Positions 33,571-43,353 of a stretch of 64,000 nt of DNA are shown here, one piece after another. The DNA is from G963701675 sp963701675. Lineage in GTDB: Bacteria; Planctomycetota; Planctomycetia; Gemmatales; Gemmataceae. Location: positions 4,154,001-4,218,000 of the forward strand of contig OY969623.1 in assembly GCA_963701675.1 (NCBI GenBank), read 5' to 3'. Within the stretch, counting starts at the first letter, position 1, and each line of letters opens with the position of its first letter. The notes under the pieces are model-generated. The model was not told the DNA's origin, ran no database searches, and worked only from the letters and a program-made list of their open reading frames with translations. Both the position numbers and the translations under genes were made by a program.

Positions 33571-36500
33571 CTATTCATTCAGCGCGCCGACGAGATGATC
33601 GAAGGATCGACGTTCGAGCGGATGCACCGCCAGTGGGCTAATGCCGATTTCTTGCGCTTTTCGAAAGGCTTCTTCGGTCTTCGCGCGATCGTTGGTTTTG
33701 TGATAGGCCAAGGCGAGATGAAAGTACGCGGTGGCCGACGGATTCAGGCGCGCGACATCTCGCGAATCCTGAATGGCTTCCTTCGTTCGCCCCAGCGCTA
33801 GATAAACCATAGCCCGCGTGTCGAGCAGGTCGGCACGCGGCCCGATTAGCCCGATGGCGCGTTGCACCAGCCCCAGCGCCTCGGCGCCTTGGCCGTCTTT
33901 CACCGCCAGCATCCACGCGAGCAAGTTAAGAGCGACGACATTATTGGGATCGCGGGTCAGCACTTCCCGATACCCGGCGATCGACTCGGCGTACTGGCGG
34001 GCGTGAAAGTGGAGTTCGGCCCTCAACGCAATGAGTAGAACAGATTGGGGCTGATTGCGGATCGCGGCCGCCAGCCATGTTTCGACCTTCTGAAATTGAA
34101 CATCGGTCGCCGGAGCGGACCGGAAGACGGCTAAACAGGTATCGGCAACTGCCTCGGCCGGAACGGATACCCACAAGGGTTCACACAAGGATAGAGCTTC
34201 GTCGACGCAGTGCTGGCGACCTAGAAAGCGGGATAGTAGAAGGACACCAACCGGCTTCGATCTTTCCGCGAAGGCTCGATAAAGAGGTTCGGCGTCAGCG
34301 GGACGTCCAATGTCTTCAAGCAGGGCGGCTGCTTGCGGAAGCGAGGCTGTATTCTCGTTCGCAAACGTCGTGACGACGCGTATCGCTTCATCGCCTTGTC
34401 CACCCTTCTGTAGCCATCTCGCCCGAAGCGACATGACCACGAATGGATCAGCGTTCATTTTCTCGAGCTTGGTTAACCAATCGCGGGCTGATTGTTGAAA
34501 TCCATGCTTTGTCAACAGTTCGACGAGGTACGCCAAAGGTATGGGATCAGACGGATCACTCTGCACCAACTGCACGAGGCAAGCCATGGCCTTTTCTCGA
34601 TTGCCGCCGGCATCGTGCAGCCGTGCTAACACCAGCATCTCGCGCCATCGTAACGGCCTTTGTTGATGTACCTTTTCAAGAAGCGCGATAGCCTGATCGC
34701 GTTGGTCTGGTTGAGTGGCTTGAACCACTCCGAGGGCCAATTCGTCGTCTAACGTTGCCGGTTGGTTCTCGGAAAGCAGTGTCAGTGCTTCGCGGTATTT
34801 CGCGTACGTTCCGGATGCCGCCAAGACGATTGCCAGATGCCGACGAGCCCAGGCATGCCCAAATTCGTTTGTCGCCGGGCGAAGCTGCATCATCTTTCGG
34901 AGACATTCCTCGGCTTTTGGCCAGTGTCCCGTGCGCACGTGGAACCCGGCAACGCTACCGAGAGTTTCGGGATCGTCGGGTTTGAGGGCAAGCACCGCTT
35001 CGTAGTGCCTTTGCGCCTCCTCCGGTTGCCCGAGCATCTCAAACGCCGGTGCGAGCGCAAGACCGGCCTTAACGGGCGGCAGCTTGCCTTTCGCTTCGGA
35101 TATAACCTCGGCTGCTCGCATTCGGTCAGTCTGAATCATCATGGCTATGAGCGCCATCCACGGATCTGGTGATTCGAGGTCAAGCTCGGCGGCGCGCCTG
35201 AACATCGCCTCCGCTTCTGTATGCAGTCCTGCGGCAACCGCAACCTGTCCCAACCAGAGGAAGTCCCGGTAATCCTTCGAGTCAGTTGGAAGACTTTGCC
35301 TAGCCAAATCGTATGCACGCCGACGGCTGGTATCATTGTCTAGCGTGGTAAGCAGTGTCAAAGCAACCGCGTGTCGGCCGAGTCCGGATTCCAAAACTGC
35401 CGGTGCAGGTAGCTTCTGGAGAACGACCTGTGCTTCGGCATATCGTTGACGGCGGTAAAGCAAATCGACGACTCGGCGAACGACGTTCGGCTGCCGCTCG
35501 CCCAAATCGACAGCGCGTTGATACCGTTCGAGTGCCGTGTCGACATTGCCTTGCAGATCGGCAATCTGGGCTTGGAGCAGTGCGGCCGCAGACCAATTCG
35601 GCCGTTGTGCCGCAGCGAGGTCGGCGCGCGCCTTAGCGTGGGCCAAGAGCGTTATTTCCCCACGCTGGGCCCTGACAACCAGAAGTGCGGCTTCTCCGTA
35701 CGCGCCAAAACTGCCGCCCTGACCTTCGAGATGACGAATCTCGTCCAAGAGCCGCTGCATTTCGGACTCGTCGGCAGACTGAGAGGCAGCGCCGAATAAC
35801 TGTACGCGCACTCCCAAGTCTTTGGGCGCTCGTGTTGCGAGGTGTTTCCAGATCTTCACCGCTGCCGCCATATCGCCAAGCTGTAAGTACCCATCTCCTA
35901 ACGCGGCCAATAGTCGATTTTGTTCGGCGGGGCCGAACCGCGCAGATTCCGATTCCAGACTCTCCAATTCCTGGCGAGCCACCTCAAGCGGCTGTCGAGT
36001 CGCCAAACGTACTCTGGTCAGAACCGGTTCAATTCGATCAGTGAAGCGTGCACAGGCGTCGCCAAGCAATCTCGATGCGTCGTCCGCACGTCCGTGGCTC
36101 GCCGCCAGTTCAGCCGATGCGATCCAAAGTTCGAGCTTGTCGGCGTGATTCTGCCGCGCCGCGTCCAAAACCGTAGCTGCCTCTGTATGCTGCCCCTTTG
36201 CTGAAAGCAATTCAGCCCGCGCTACAATTGCGTCGGTGGAGTTTTGTAAATGCTTCGGCAATCCATCAAAAAGCCTGTCGACCTCCGTCCACTCGCGAGC
36301 CATGGCTGCAAGCTGGAGATTTCGCAGAATCAATAGTCGCGCCAGCGGCAGGCTCAATTCGATGTTGTCCTGGACCGCCAAGCGATAACCGCTGATCGCT
36401 TCATCGAGCCGGCGCATGCGCACGAATGCGGCGGCCCGGCCCAGCAGGGCAGGAACGTTGCGCCGATTCACCTGAAGCGCATTGCCATAGGCACTCCACG

Positions 36501-37706
36501 CTCCGTCCGAATTGCCCAGACGTTCTTGGCATTGACCGAGGAGCAGATTCGCTTGTAGTCGCCATTCGGGAACCGCGAGTGCTGGGATTGCTTCGGTGAG
36601 GAGGACGCGAGCCTGGCCCCATGCCTCCTGCTTCACGAGGAAGTGTGCCTGCAGAAAGGCAATGATCGCCGACGCGGCATTCCCCCGGAGCCGATCGATT
36701 GCGGCAGCGGCCTTCTCAAATTGATCAAGGTCAATCAGCAACCCGCACAGACGAACCAGGTCATCCGGCTGACTTGGGAACGACTCCGTCAGCGGCTGAA
36801 GGCACTCGAGCGCGTCGTTCCGATATCCGAGTTGAAGTGCGAGCCGCGCTAACGTCAAACGCAATGATGTGTTTTCAGGATGATTCTGTAATCCATTGCG
36901 TAATCGCCCGAGTGCATTGTGATGCTCACCGCGCGCGATGGCAACGTCCGCGGCCCACAAATAGACCGTTGCTTCGGGCTCGGGCTGGAGAGTTAAGACG
37001 ATCTGCAATCGCGAATCGGCTTCGTTCCAGCGATTGGATTGAGTGTAATAGCGTGCAGCGGCCAACTGTGCATCTGATGACTGAGGGTTGTGCTCGACCA
37101 TAGCCCTAATGACGCCGTCAGCGCGTTCCGTAGCTCGCAGTTTGTCCCGTAGTAGCTGCGAACGGCGGAGGAATACCTCAACGCGATCCGGTTGTAGCTC
37201 ACACGCCTGGGCATAATATGCGGCCGCCGGTTCGTAGTTCGTCAAGCCTTCCTCACACTGCCCCATGAGAAATGGAAGATCGGCGTCGCCGGGATTTGTC
37301 TGCCTTATTGACTCCAATTGTGCCTTCGCCTCTTCAAAGCGTCCGGCGTCTATCCACAACCGAATCAACGCCCGTCGCAAGTTGATTTGCGTCGGGTCGT
37401 CTTGAAGAGCACGTTCAAGCACCATGCACGCCTCTTGGCGTTGGCGGTATGTGCGCGCGTGTCTACTCAGCAGCAGTCCTAGCCGCGGCGAACGTGCGGG
37501 TCGTCCGGTTGGAAGTTGAGATAAGCCATGAGGCATTCGACGGCGACGGAGGGCTTGCCGTCCATCTCGGCACGATCGGCGCGAACTAGCAACTCTCCTG
37601 AGTTGCGCTTCATCTGAATGCCATGGACGACATGCGCTGCGACAACCACGCTAGCGGTGGTTGCAGCGAGAATCGCAATCGCCTTTAGGTTAACCGTACG
37701 TCGCAT
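33571..37706 (-). CDS. Giant membrane-anchored TPR protein, frameshifted near 37497
   Basis: The N-terminus is in the frame starting ATG 37706: a signal anchor (MRRTVNLKAIAILAATTASV) and the first TPR (YLNFQPDDPHVR). That frame stops at 37479. A second frame carries on from about 37497 as RLGLLLSRHARTYRQRQEAC and runs 1300 residues to 33571. One missing base in GTTCGC-CGCGG restores HVRARLGLLLS. The full protein would be about 1378 residues and consists of TPR repeats throughout (for example LALKPDDPETLGSVAGFHV, LGRTKEAIQDSRDVARLNPS). It lies nine bases after the EpsI-like gene, in an exosortase operon, so a role in polysaccharide assembly or export is likely. Confidence 0.82.
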
Positions 37707-37715
37707 GAAGCTCGA

Positions 37716-38393
37716 TCAATCGAGTTTGAACAATGTCCGCTGAAGTTCAGGCAACAATAAACGCATGAATTGATCGCTCGTTTCCCTTGCGCCGGGCTCG
37801 TCGAGCCGACCGAGATGCTGCACCACATAAAGCTTGAACAGTACTGGCTCGGCGGCGAAACGAAAGCGGGGTGCGGAAGCGGCTTGCCAGTAGCCGGTTG
37901 TCGTCCAACTCCATGTTACGTGTAATGGATCGGGAAGCGCGGCGGCATCCTTGCGGAAGGCCGCACTCCAAAACTCGCCACGATGTCCGGACCTCCCTAC
38001 TTCAAATTGGCGGCGCACAGGCGGCGCCACTTCTTTATAGCCGGCGCCTTCAAAACACACTTCCGGCGAGTGAGCGGCAATGGGCCCCGGCTGCCCGCAA
38101 ACCAACAAAACCGTCATCGCCTTTCCGGTATATGGCTGCACAAAGCGTCGGTAATAGTAACCACTAATCTGGCCGATTTCGATCTCGCGCTGGGTGAGTG
38201 TCAGCGGTTGACCGCTCCAGTTACCCAAATTCGCCGGCAGACCATTGAGTTGCTCGACGGCTCGATAAAGTTTGGACGTGTCAGACCACCGCCTCATCCA
38301 CCAGCCTTGCGCGATTCCGTAAGTGAGCAACAATGCAACAGCGGCGACAACTGGCACGAACCGACGGCCACCTATTTTCTTTGTTTGGATCAT
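37716..38393 (-). CDS. Exosortase-associated EpsI-like protein
   Basis: A 225-residue protein with one N-terminal membrane helix (RFVPVVAAVALLLTYGIAQG). The EpsI-type core is visible: LNGLPANLGNWSGQPLTLTQ, SGYYYRRFVQPYTGKAMTVL, and HSPEVCFEGAGYKEVAP, the His/Cys element usually conserved in this family. Its start overlaps the exosortase stop by four bases. EpsI-like proteins are encoded next to, or fused with, exosortases and are linked to exopolysaccharide production. Confidence 0.85.
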   Translation of the reverse strand: MIQTKKIGGRRFVPVVAAVALLLTYGIAQGWWMRRWSDTSKLYRAVEQLNGLPANLGNWSGQPLTLTQREIEIGQISGYYYRRFVQPYTGKAMTVLLVCGQPGPIAAHSPEVCFEGAGYKEVAPPVRRQFEVGRSGHRGEFWSAAFRKDAAALPDPLHVTWSWTTTGYWQAASAPRFRFAAEPVLFKLYVVQHLGRLDEPGARETSDQFMRLLLPELQRTLFKLD

Positions 38394-39436
38394 GAATGCC
38401 GTGGCTCCACGGCGATCGCGCCGACTTTATCGGTAGAGGCAACCCCGCCAACCGTGTTTGCCAAACTCGCGCCGCTGAATCGCTCCACATTCGGCCGAAT
38501 GGCCCCGCGCGGCGATTCCGGAAACACCCAATCCAACAGCCTTAGTTCGCCCCATAAGAAAACAAGGGCCACCGGCATCATCAGGTAACCGGTGATGTCG
38601 TGAAGATCGGTCGCGCCGAGCGCGATCGACTTAGTAGCCGGAATCAGATCTCCGAGCGTGGTGCCCACTGAAACGTAGAGAATCGCGGATGCGGCGATTC
38701 GAACGACATTGCAAAAAATCGCAATGGGTACGGCGCTAACTAAGATAATCACCTTGTCTAGAAGTGGTCTGTGTGACAATAACACGACCGCTGCCGCCAA
38801 AGCGACAAACATCATTATCATGCTCAGTCCGTTGCACGCTTCGGCAACGTTGACGCGGCCTTGATGCAGGCAGATGATGTTGCCGTCCGCATACGCCGGG
38901 TAGCCTAGTGTCTGAAGGAGATAGACGCTGATAGAAGTCGCCCACTGCTGAAGCGGCCCGGCTAACGCCGATTCGAGCCGATACGGCAGCGGCATCATCA
39001 GGACCAGGAAACCCACCGCAGGCCACGCTTGCCGAATCAACGGCACCCCGCCCAGGCAAAGCACACACCCGCCAACGACTAGCAATAAGGAGTAGGCGGC
39101 GAGGCCGGGATAAAAGGAATAGGTTGCCAGTCCGCGGAGCATCAGCCCAGCGAACACCACTACGACGCCGAGCCAACTCGGCTGCAGTTGCGTCCCGGAT
39201 CCACGCACCTTTAGCCAAACGAATGCCAAGGAAAAGAGGGGAACCAAATAGCCATGAGAGTATTTGGGGTCATGGGCCCAAAGTTCCGAGAGCTGAATCA
39301 GCGTAGGCAGGTACACCCAAATTACAGCCGCTAGCAATGCGATGCCGCAGGCTAGCATGCTAAGCTGGCCGGCCTGGGGTTGCTCACGCCGCTGAGGAGA
39401 GGCACTGATTTGGTCCATAAAGCCTTCTAATGACAT
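38390..39436 (-). CDS. Exosortase (planctomycete type)
   Basis: A 348-residue polytopic membrane protein with about eight helices. The three catalytic residues of exosortases are present: C201 (VAEACNGLSM), R246 (FCNVVRIAAS) and H279 (TDLHDITGYLM). Exosortases cleave PEP-CTERM-like sorting signals on secreted proteins at the outer face of the membrane. The planctomycete subtype is often called XrtU, though I assign that only by taxon and neighbours. The EpsI-like and TPR genes follow on the same strand. No PEP-CTERM substrate was recognised in the window. The ATG at 39418 is a possible start. Confidence 0.9.
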   Translation of the reverse strand: MSLEGFMDQISASPQRREQPQAGQLSMLACGIALLAAVIWVYLPTLIQLSELWAHDPKYSHGYLVPLFSLAFVWLKVRGSGTQLQPSWLGVVVVFAGLMLRGLATYSFYPGLAAYSLLLVVGGCVLCLGGVPLIRQAWPAVGFLVLMMPLPYRLESALAGPLQQWATSISVYLLQTLGYPAYADGNIICLHQGRVNVAEACNGLSMIMMFVALAAAVVLLSHRPLLDKVIILVSAVPIAIFCNVVRIAASAILYVSVGTTLGDLIPATKSIALGATDLHDITGYLMMPVALVFLWGELRLLDWVFPESPRGAIRPNVERFSGASLANTVGGVASTDKVGAIAVEPRHS

Positions 39437-39711
39437 CGTAACATAGCAAATCCGACGCCGTGGAGCCTAAAGGCGACGGGTTCGCCGCGCTGAAGCGCAA
39501 CTGGCTTGCAAAACCTAATTTAGGACACGATCCAACCGGATCGACCGGTTTCGGTACCATCCTTGGGTCCCATTGGGCTTCTGTACCACTTGGTTAATCG
39601 CGCCGAGGAACGTTAACACTTCGTTACAGGGCCGCCATCGCCGCATTGCCGCTGGCGGCGAACAGAACATAATGAGGCAAGGAGTTCCTGACTGCTTTGT
39701 GGAGTGACCCG

Positions 39712-40107
39712 ATGAGCACAGTTCGACTGGTTGACGAGAATTGTGACGATCCCATCGTCCGCCGGGTATTCAACGACATAAAAGCAACCAAACAGATTGA
39801 TCGGGTGCCAAACATTTGGCGAGCGTTGGCGACGCATCCAGCTCATTTGGAGCTGTGTTGGACAAGACTCAAAGCCATCATGAGCCCAGGCAAGTTAGAT
39901 ATGTTGACGAAAGAGATCATCGCCCTTGCCGTGTCTGTCACCAATTCCTGTCGCTATTGCATTAATTCTCACACCGCTGCTGCTCAAAAGCTCGGTCTCG
40001 ACACGGACGCCCTGGGCGAAGTGCTCGCTGTGGTCGGACTATTCAATCAAATGAACAAACTCGCCGACGCTTACCAGGTCGATCCCGACATTCTGCCGCG
40101 CCTCTGA
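39712..40107 (+). CDS. Carboxymuconolactone decarboxylase/AhpD-like protein
   Basis: A 131-residue all-helical protein from ATG 39712, with GGAG upstream. The AhpD-type redox motif is C80-x2-C83-x3-H87 (SCRYCINSHTAAA), and the preceding TKEIIALAVSVTN is typical. AhpD-like proteins reduce peroxide-related disulfides or protect against alkylhydroperoxides. It stands alone, so the electron donor is not known. Confidence 0.88.
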   Translation: MSTVRLVDENCDDPIVRRVFNDIKATKQIDRVPNIWRALATHPAHLELCWTRLKAIMSPGKLDMLTKEIIALAVSVTNSCRYCINSHTAAAQKLGLDTDALGEVLAVVGLFNQMNKLADAYQVDPDILPRL

Positions 40108-40350
40108 TGCGCGACGAGTCTTGACTTCGGTTTGCTAACTCGTATTTCTTGTTCGTCTGATCGTCGTCAAACAAGCCGAGAATCCGACCAATGTCAGCTG
40201 CGCCGCTTTCGATAGTAGCGAATGAGACGGAGTTGGTGTACACTCGCATCTGCAAAGTGGAGATTTTGGCTTTGACCGAAGATCATGCCCAGCGCGACAA
40301 TCAAGGGGCAGCCACCTATCGTTACTTTTTCCAAAAGGAGGGGGAAAAGC

Positions 40351-41025
40351 GTGAATCCTGTCGCCGAGTGCACTGTACCGGAGAAGATTCTGTTGGCCGC
40401 GCATCAGCTGGAGCACGAAGGGCAATCGCCTTTTAGCGCGGAGGCACTCATCGTCGCCTCGTGGCAGAAATTTCCAAAAACATTCGGACTGAAGGGGTAT
40501 GCGGACCTGTATCCGGATTCGAACAAGGTTCTGAGCAGCATCATGGGTGTGAAGGGTCTGGCGAGTCGTGGTTGGCTCGTCAAAGAGGGGCAGAAACTCT
40601 ATTCCCTCACACGCGATGGACGCCAGACGGTGAAGCATTTGTTGGACGGCGCTGAACCAGCTCCTTCCAAGAAGGGCAGTCAGCGCCTCAGCCGCGACCA
40701 GGAAAAGTTCTTATTGCGGCAGTTTGAGACCGCCGCCGCGGAGAAGTACACGGAAGGTCGCAAGCCCGAACTGACGTTTTCCGATGCGTGCGTGTTTTGG
40801 GACATCAGCGAAAAGATGAGTCCCGAAGCCGTGAATGCACGGCTCGACCGCCTGCGCACGAACCTCCGTGATATAGAGCGCATTCTAGGAAGTGGTGACA
40901 CGGAGCTATCCAATGGCCGATACGTCTCCAACGAAGACGCGACGCGCCTTGGCGATATTCATCAATGGCTGGAAGAGAAGTTTATCCGGCACCTTAACCT
41001 GCTACGGAGCCGGGTTGCACGGTAG
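40351..41025 (+). CDS. Winged-helix protein next to a DNA methyltransferase
   Basis: The start is GTG 40351, eight bases after AGGAGGGGG, a strong ribosome binding site; the ATG at 40285 lacks one. The 224-residue product begins VPEKILLAAHQLEHEGQSPF, and its first about 95 residues read as a winged helix (PFSAEALIVASWQKFPKTFG, ASRGWLVKEGQKLYSLTRDG). The rest is helical and charged with no nuclease motif. Its stop lies inside the 3' end of the methyltransferase gene on the other strand (32 bases shared). It might be the specificity, control or accessory partner of that enzyme. No homologue is recognised. Confidence 0.65.
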   Translation: MNPVAECTVPEKILLAAHQLEHEGQSPFSAEALIVASWQKFPKTFGLKGYADLYPDSNKVLSSIMGVKGLASRGWLVKEGQKLYSLTRDGRQTVKHLLDGAEPAPSKKGSQRLSRDQEKFLLRQFETAAAEKYTEGRKPELTFSDACVFWDISEKMSPEAVNARLDRLRTNLRDIERILGSGDTELSNGRYVSNEDATRLGDIHQWLEEKFIRHLNLLRSRVAR

Positions 41026-41908
41026 CCGCCACCGCCGTGTCGAAACGCAAGAGGGAACCGGCCACGTAGTCCGTGTTGATCTCGGTGCTTAGCCAACGGC
41101 GTTCGAGGGCCTCGGCTTCGAATCCGGTAACGTTACTGCCGGCAAACGGATCCATGATGCGGTCACCCCGTTCGGTAAGAAACCGAATGAAGAAACCCGC
41201 CAATCCCGGTGGGAATCGCGCCGGATGAACGGGAAGTCCGGCATCTCGGCAACGGCGAAGGTACGGTTCACTAGAGCGCGTATTCGGGATTGAGAGCAGA
41301 TTAGGCGGAATGGCGCCGCCATTATCACGGCGGAAATTTGGGCTAATGTCGTGTTGTGAAGGGCGCCGGGCCGCCTTATAACCGTCTCGCAGAAGCCTTT
41401 GCATGGATTTGCTATACGGCTTCAGCACCCGGCGATTATCCGCGTTCGGCGTCTCGCTCTTCGAAAACCACCAGAGCGTGTTCACCGCGTCTTTCACTCG
41501 GGTTCTACGCACCGTGACCCATTCTGCGGGCGTCGGTAGTTTAGACGGGTTAAACCAGTAGAACTCCTGCGCCAGATGGAAAATTGTCGATAGGCGCAAG
41601 ACTAACTCGTACTGATAGAGTGAGCGCGTTCCGCGACCTGGATTCCATGTACCACCGAGGTCGAAAACGAAACTGCCGTCCGGCTTAAGTACACGGTGGA
41701 TTTCTTGGGCGAACGGCCAAAACCACTCGACGTATTCTGCCGCGGAGACGTTGCCGTATGCCTTCTTGCGTCGAAGCGCGAACGGCGGCGAGGTAATCAC
41801 AAGCGACGTGCGATCGCTCGGCAATCGACGCAGAACGTCCATCGCGTCGGCACAATACGCTCGGCCCCAGCGCGTGGTGTACGCCGGGAGCATTCCAATC
41901 TTGGCCAC
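40994..41908 (-). CDS. Beta-class DNA methyltransferase, N4-cytosine type
   Basis: A 304-residue protein. The catalytic motif TSPPF comes first (about residue 40) with ALRRKKAYGN after it, and the SAM-binding motif DPFAGSNVT is near residue 260. This order is the beta class, and the SPPFAL...KK.YGN context resembles M.PvuII, an N4-cytosine enzyme. It modifies DNA at a specific but unknown site. No endonuclease is adjacent; the convergent winged-helix gene overlaps its 3' end. It may be a solitary methyltransferase or half of an unrecognised restriction or defence pair. Confidence 0.85.
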   Translation of the reverse strand: MAKIGMLPAYTTRWGRAYCADAMDVLRRLPSDRTSLVITSPPFALRRKKAYGNVSAAEYVEWFWPFAQEIHRVLKPDGSFVFDLGGTWNPGRGTRSLYQYELVLRLSTIFHLAQEFYWFNPSKLPTPAEWVTVRRTRVKDAVNTLWWFSKSETPNADNRRVLKPYSKSMQRLLRDGYKAARRPSQHDISPNFRRDNGGAIPPNLLSIPNTRSSEPYLRRCRDAGLPVHPARFPPGLAGFFIRFLTERGDRIMDPFAGSNVTGFEAEALERRWLSTEINTDYVAGSLLRFDTAVAATVQPGSVAG

Positions 41909-42066
41909 TCCGCCAGTCCTTTACGGAAGAAGTTCCGAAGCGTGTAGATAGAGCCCATGAACAGGCGGGGCAGGGTTTCCGCGTGTCTGATCTTTCTTCG
42001 GACTTTGCGAAACGGTAATTCAGAGAATTGAACGAGACTGTACCAAAGACAATGACTTGGCAGGCC

Positions 42067-43161
42067 CTACCAGCGTTCGATTGGGCCTTTGGGTACCGCG
42101 ACGCTAAACTCGGCGGAATCACGCCGTTCATAGCGCCGCCGTGCATTGATGTCATCCCGCATGTTCGACATCACCCGATCAAACGTCGCAACAGAATCCA
42201 ACATCACTAGCGTCTGTTGCACCTCGCGGCCCACGCCAAGAGATTTGCAGTACCAGGTCGCAACTTTTCGGAATAGAAGACAAGCGTGTCGTTCGCCGCG
42301 GTGCTTGACCAGCAAGTGGTAGTGCCTGCTCATGAACTGAAGGCGCTCGTCGAAGGCAGGCTCATGACCCGATTGTCCGACTTCTTCCCAGCTCTGCAAC
42401 TGGTTAAAGATCCACGGATTTGACAGGGCCCCGCGGCCAATCGATATGCCCGCACAACCTGTTTGGACTCGCATTCTTTCTGCCTCGGCGATGGTTCGAA
42501 CGTCTCCATTTCCGATCACCGGAATGCGCTCAACGGCTTCGACGACCTCCCGAATGCCGTCCAGGTTGACGTGCCCGGCGAAGCCTTGTTCGCGCGTTCG
42601 GCCGTGGATGGTGACTGCCGCCACGCCGGCTTTCTCGAACTCCCGAGCGAAAAACGGCGCACTTAGGTGCGAATCGTCCCACCCCAAGCGCATCTTGACG
42701 GTTACAGGAATTCGGACTGCTTCGACAACGGACCGCACGAGTTGAACGGCCGCCCCCGGACTGCACATCAAGGCCGAGCCGCCGCCGCCTCGAACGACCT
42801 TTCGAACCGGGCATCCCATGTTGATGTCCACCGCAGTCACGCCGTAAGCCTCGAGCCATTGTGCCGCGGCGCACATCGCACTGATTTCCGCGCCGTAAAT
42901 CTGAACCGCGAGCGGCCGATCTTCCGGGCACGTCTGGATCAAGTCCATTGTCCTGCGACTCAGCCGCAACAAAGCGCGGGCATTGACCAGATCGGTGGTT
43001 GCAAAACCGACACCGCCCAACTCACGGACCGCGAGCCGAAACGGCAGATTGGTGTATCCTGCGAGTGGAGCCAAAACGTAACGGGTACGCAGTTCAAGCG
43101 ACCCGAAGTGGAGAAGCGAGTGTCTGGGCGAGACATCAGAATTGATCGTATCTTGCGGCAT
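42067..43161 (-). CDS. tRNA-dihydrouridine synthase
   Basis: A 364-residue Dus-family flavoenzyme from ATG 43161. The FMN-binding barrel start is YVLAPLAGYTNLPFRLAVRE, the catalytic cysteine is C117 in DINMGCPVRKVVRGGGG, and phosphate-binding segments are VTIHGRTREQGFAG and VIGNGDVRTIAEAERM. It reduces uridine in the tRNA D-loop; the subfamily (DusA, B or C) is not certain. It lies about 190 bases downstream of selD. The C-terminal extension of about 50 residues is mostly charged. Confidence 0.92.
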   Translation of the reverse strand: MPQDTINSDVSPRHSLLHFGSLELRTRYVLAPLAGYTNLPFRLAVRELGGVGFATTDLVNARALLRLSRRTMDLIQTCPEDRPLAVQIYGAEISAMCAAAQWLEAYGVTAVDINMGCPVRKVVRGGGGSALMCSPGAAVQLVRSVVEAVRIPVTVKMRLGWDDSHLSAPFFAREFEKAGVAAVTIHGRTREQGFAGHVNLDGIREVVEAVERIPVIGNGDVRTIAEAERMRVQTGCAGISIGRGALSNPWIFNQLQSWEEVGQSGHEPAFDERLQFMSRHYHLLVKHRGERHACLLFRKVATWYCKSLGVGREVQQTLVMLDSVATFDRVMSNMRDDINARRRYERRDSAEFSVAVPKGPIERW

Positions 43162-43202
43162 GGCTGAGAGATTCAGCCTACCGACTTGCCCAGAATACAC
43201 AA

Positions 43203-43226
43203 GCCCACGGGCCGAAGCCCGTGGGC
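43203..43226. repeat. Perfect 10-base-arm hairpin GCCCACGGGC
   Basis: Arms 43203-43212 and 43217-43226 around CGAA. It sits between dus and selD, just before dus. It reads like a dispersed planctomycete palindrome and may also end selD transcription. Confidence 0.6.
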
Positions 43227-43353
43227 ATCCAGAGGACCCCCTTTGGGTCTGAGGGTGACCTCTCCTTGTTGAGTTTTGCTGCTCTTATAGACGAATCAGT
43301 CGGGGATTTATTTGATCGAATTCGAAATGGTCGGTGGCGACATTCAGATCGAT

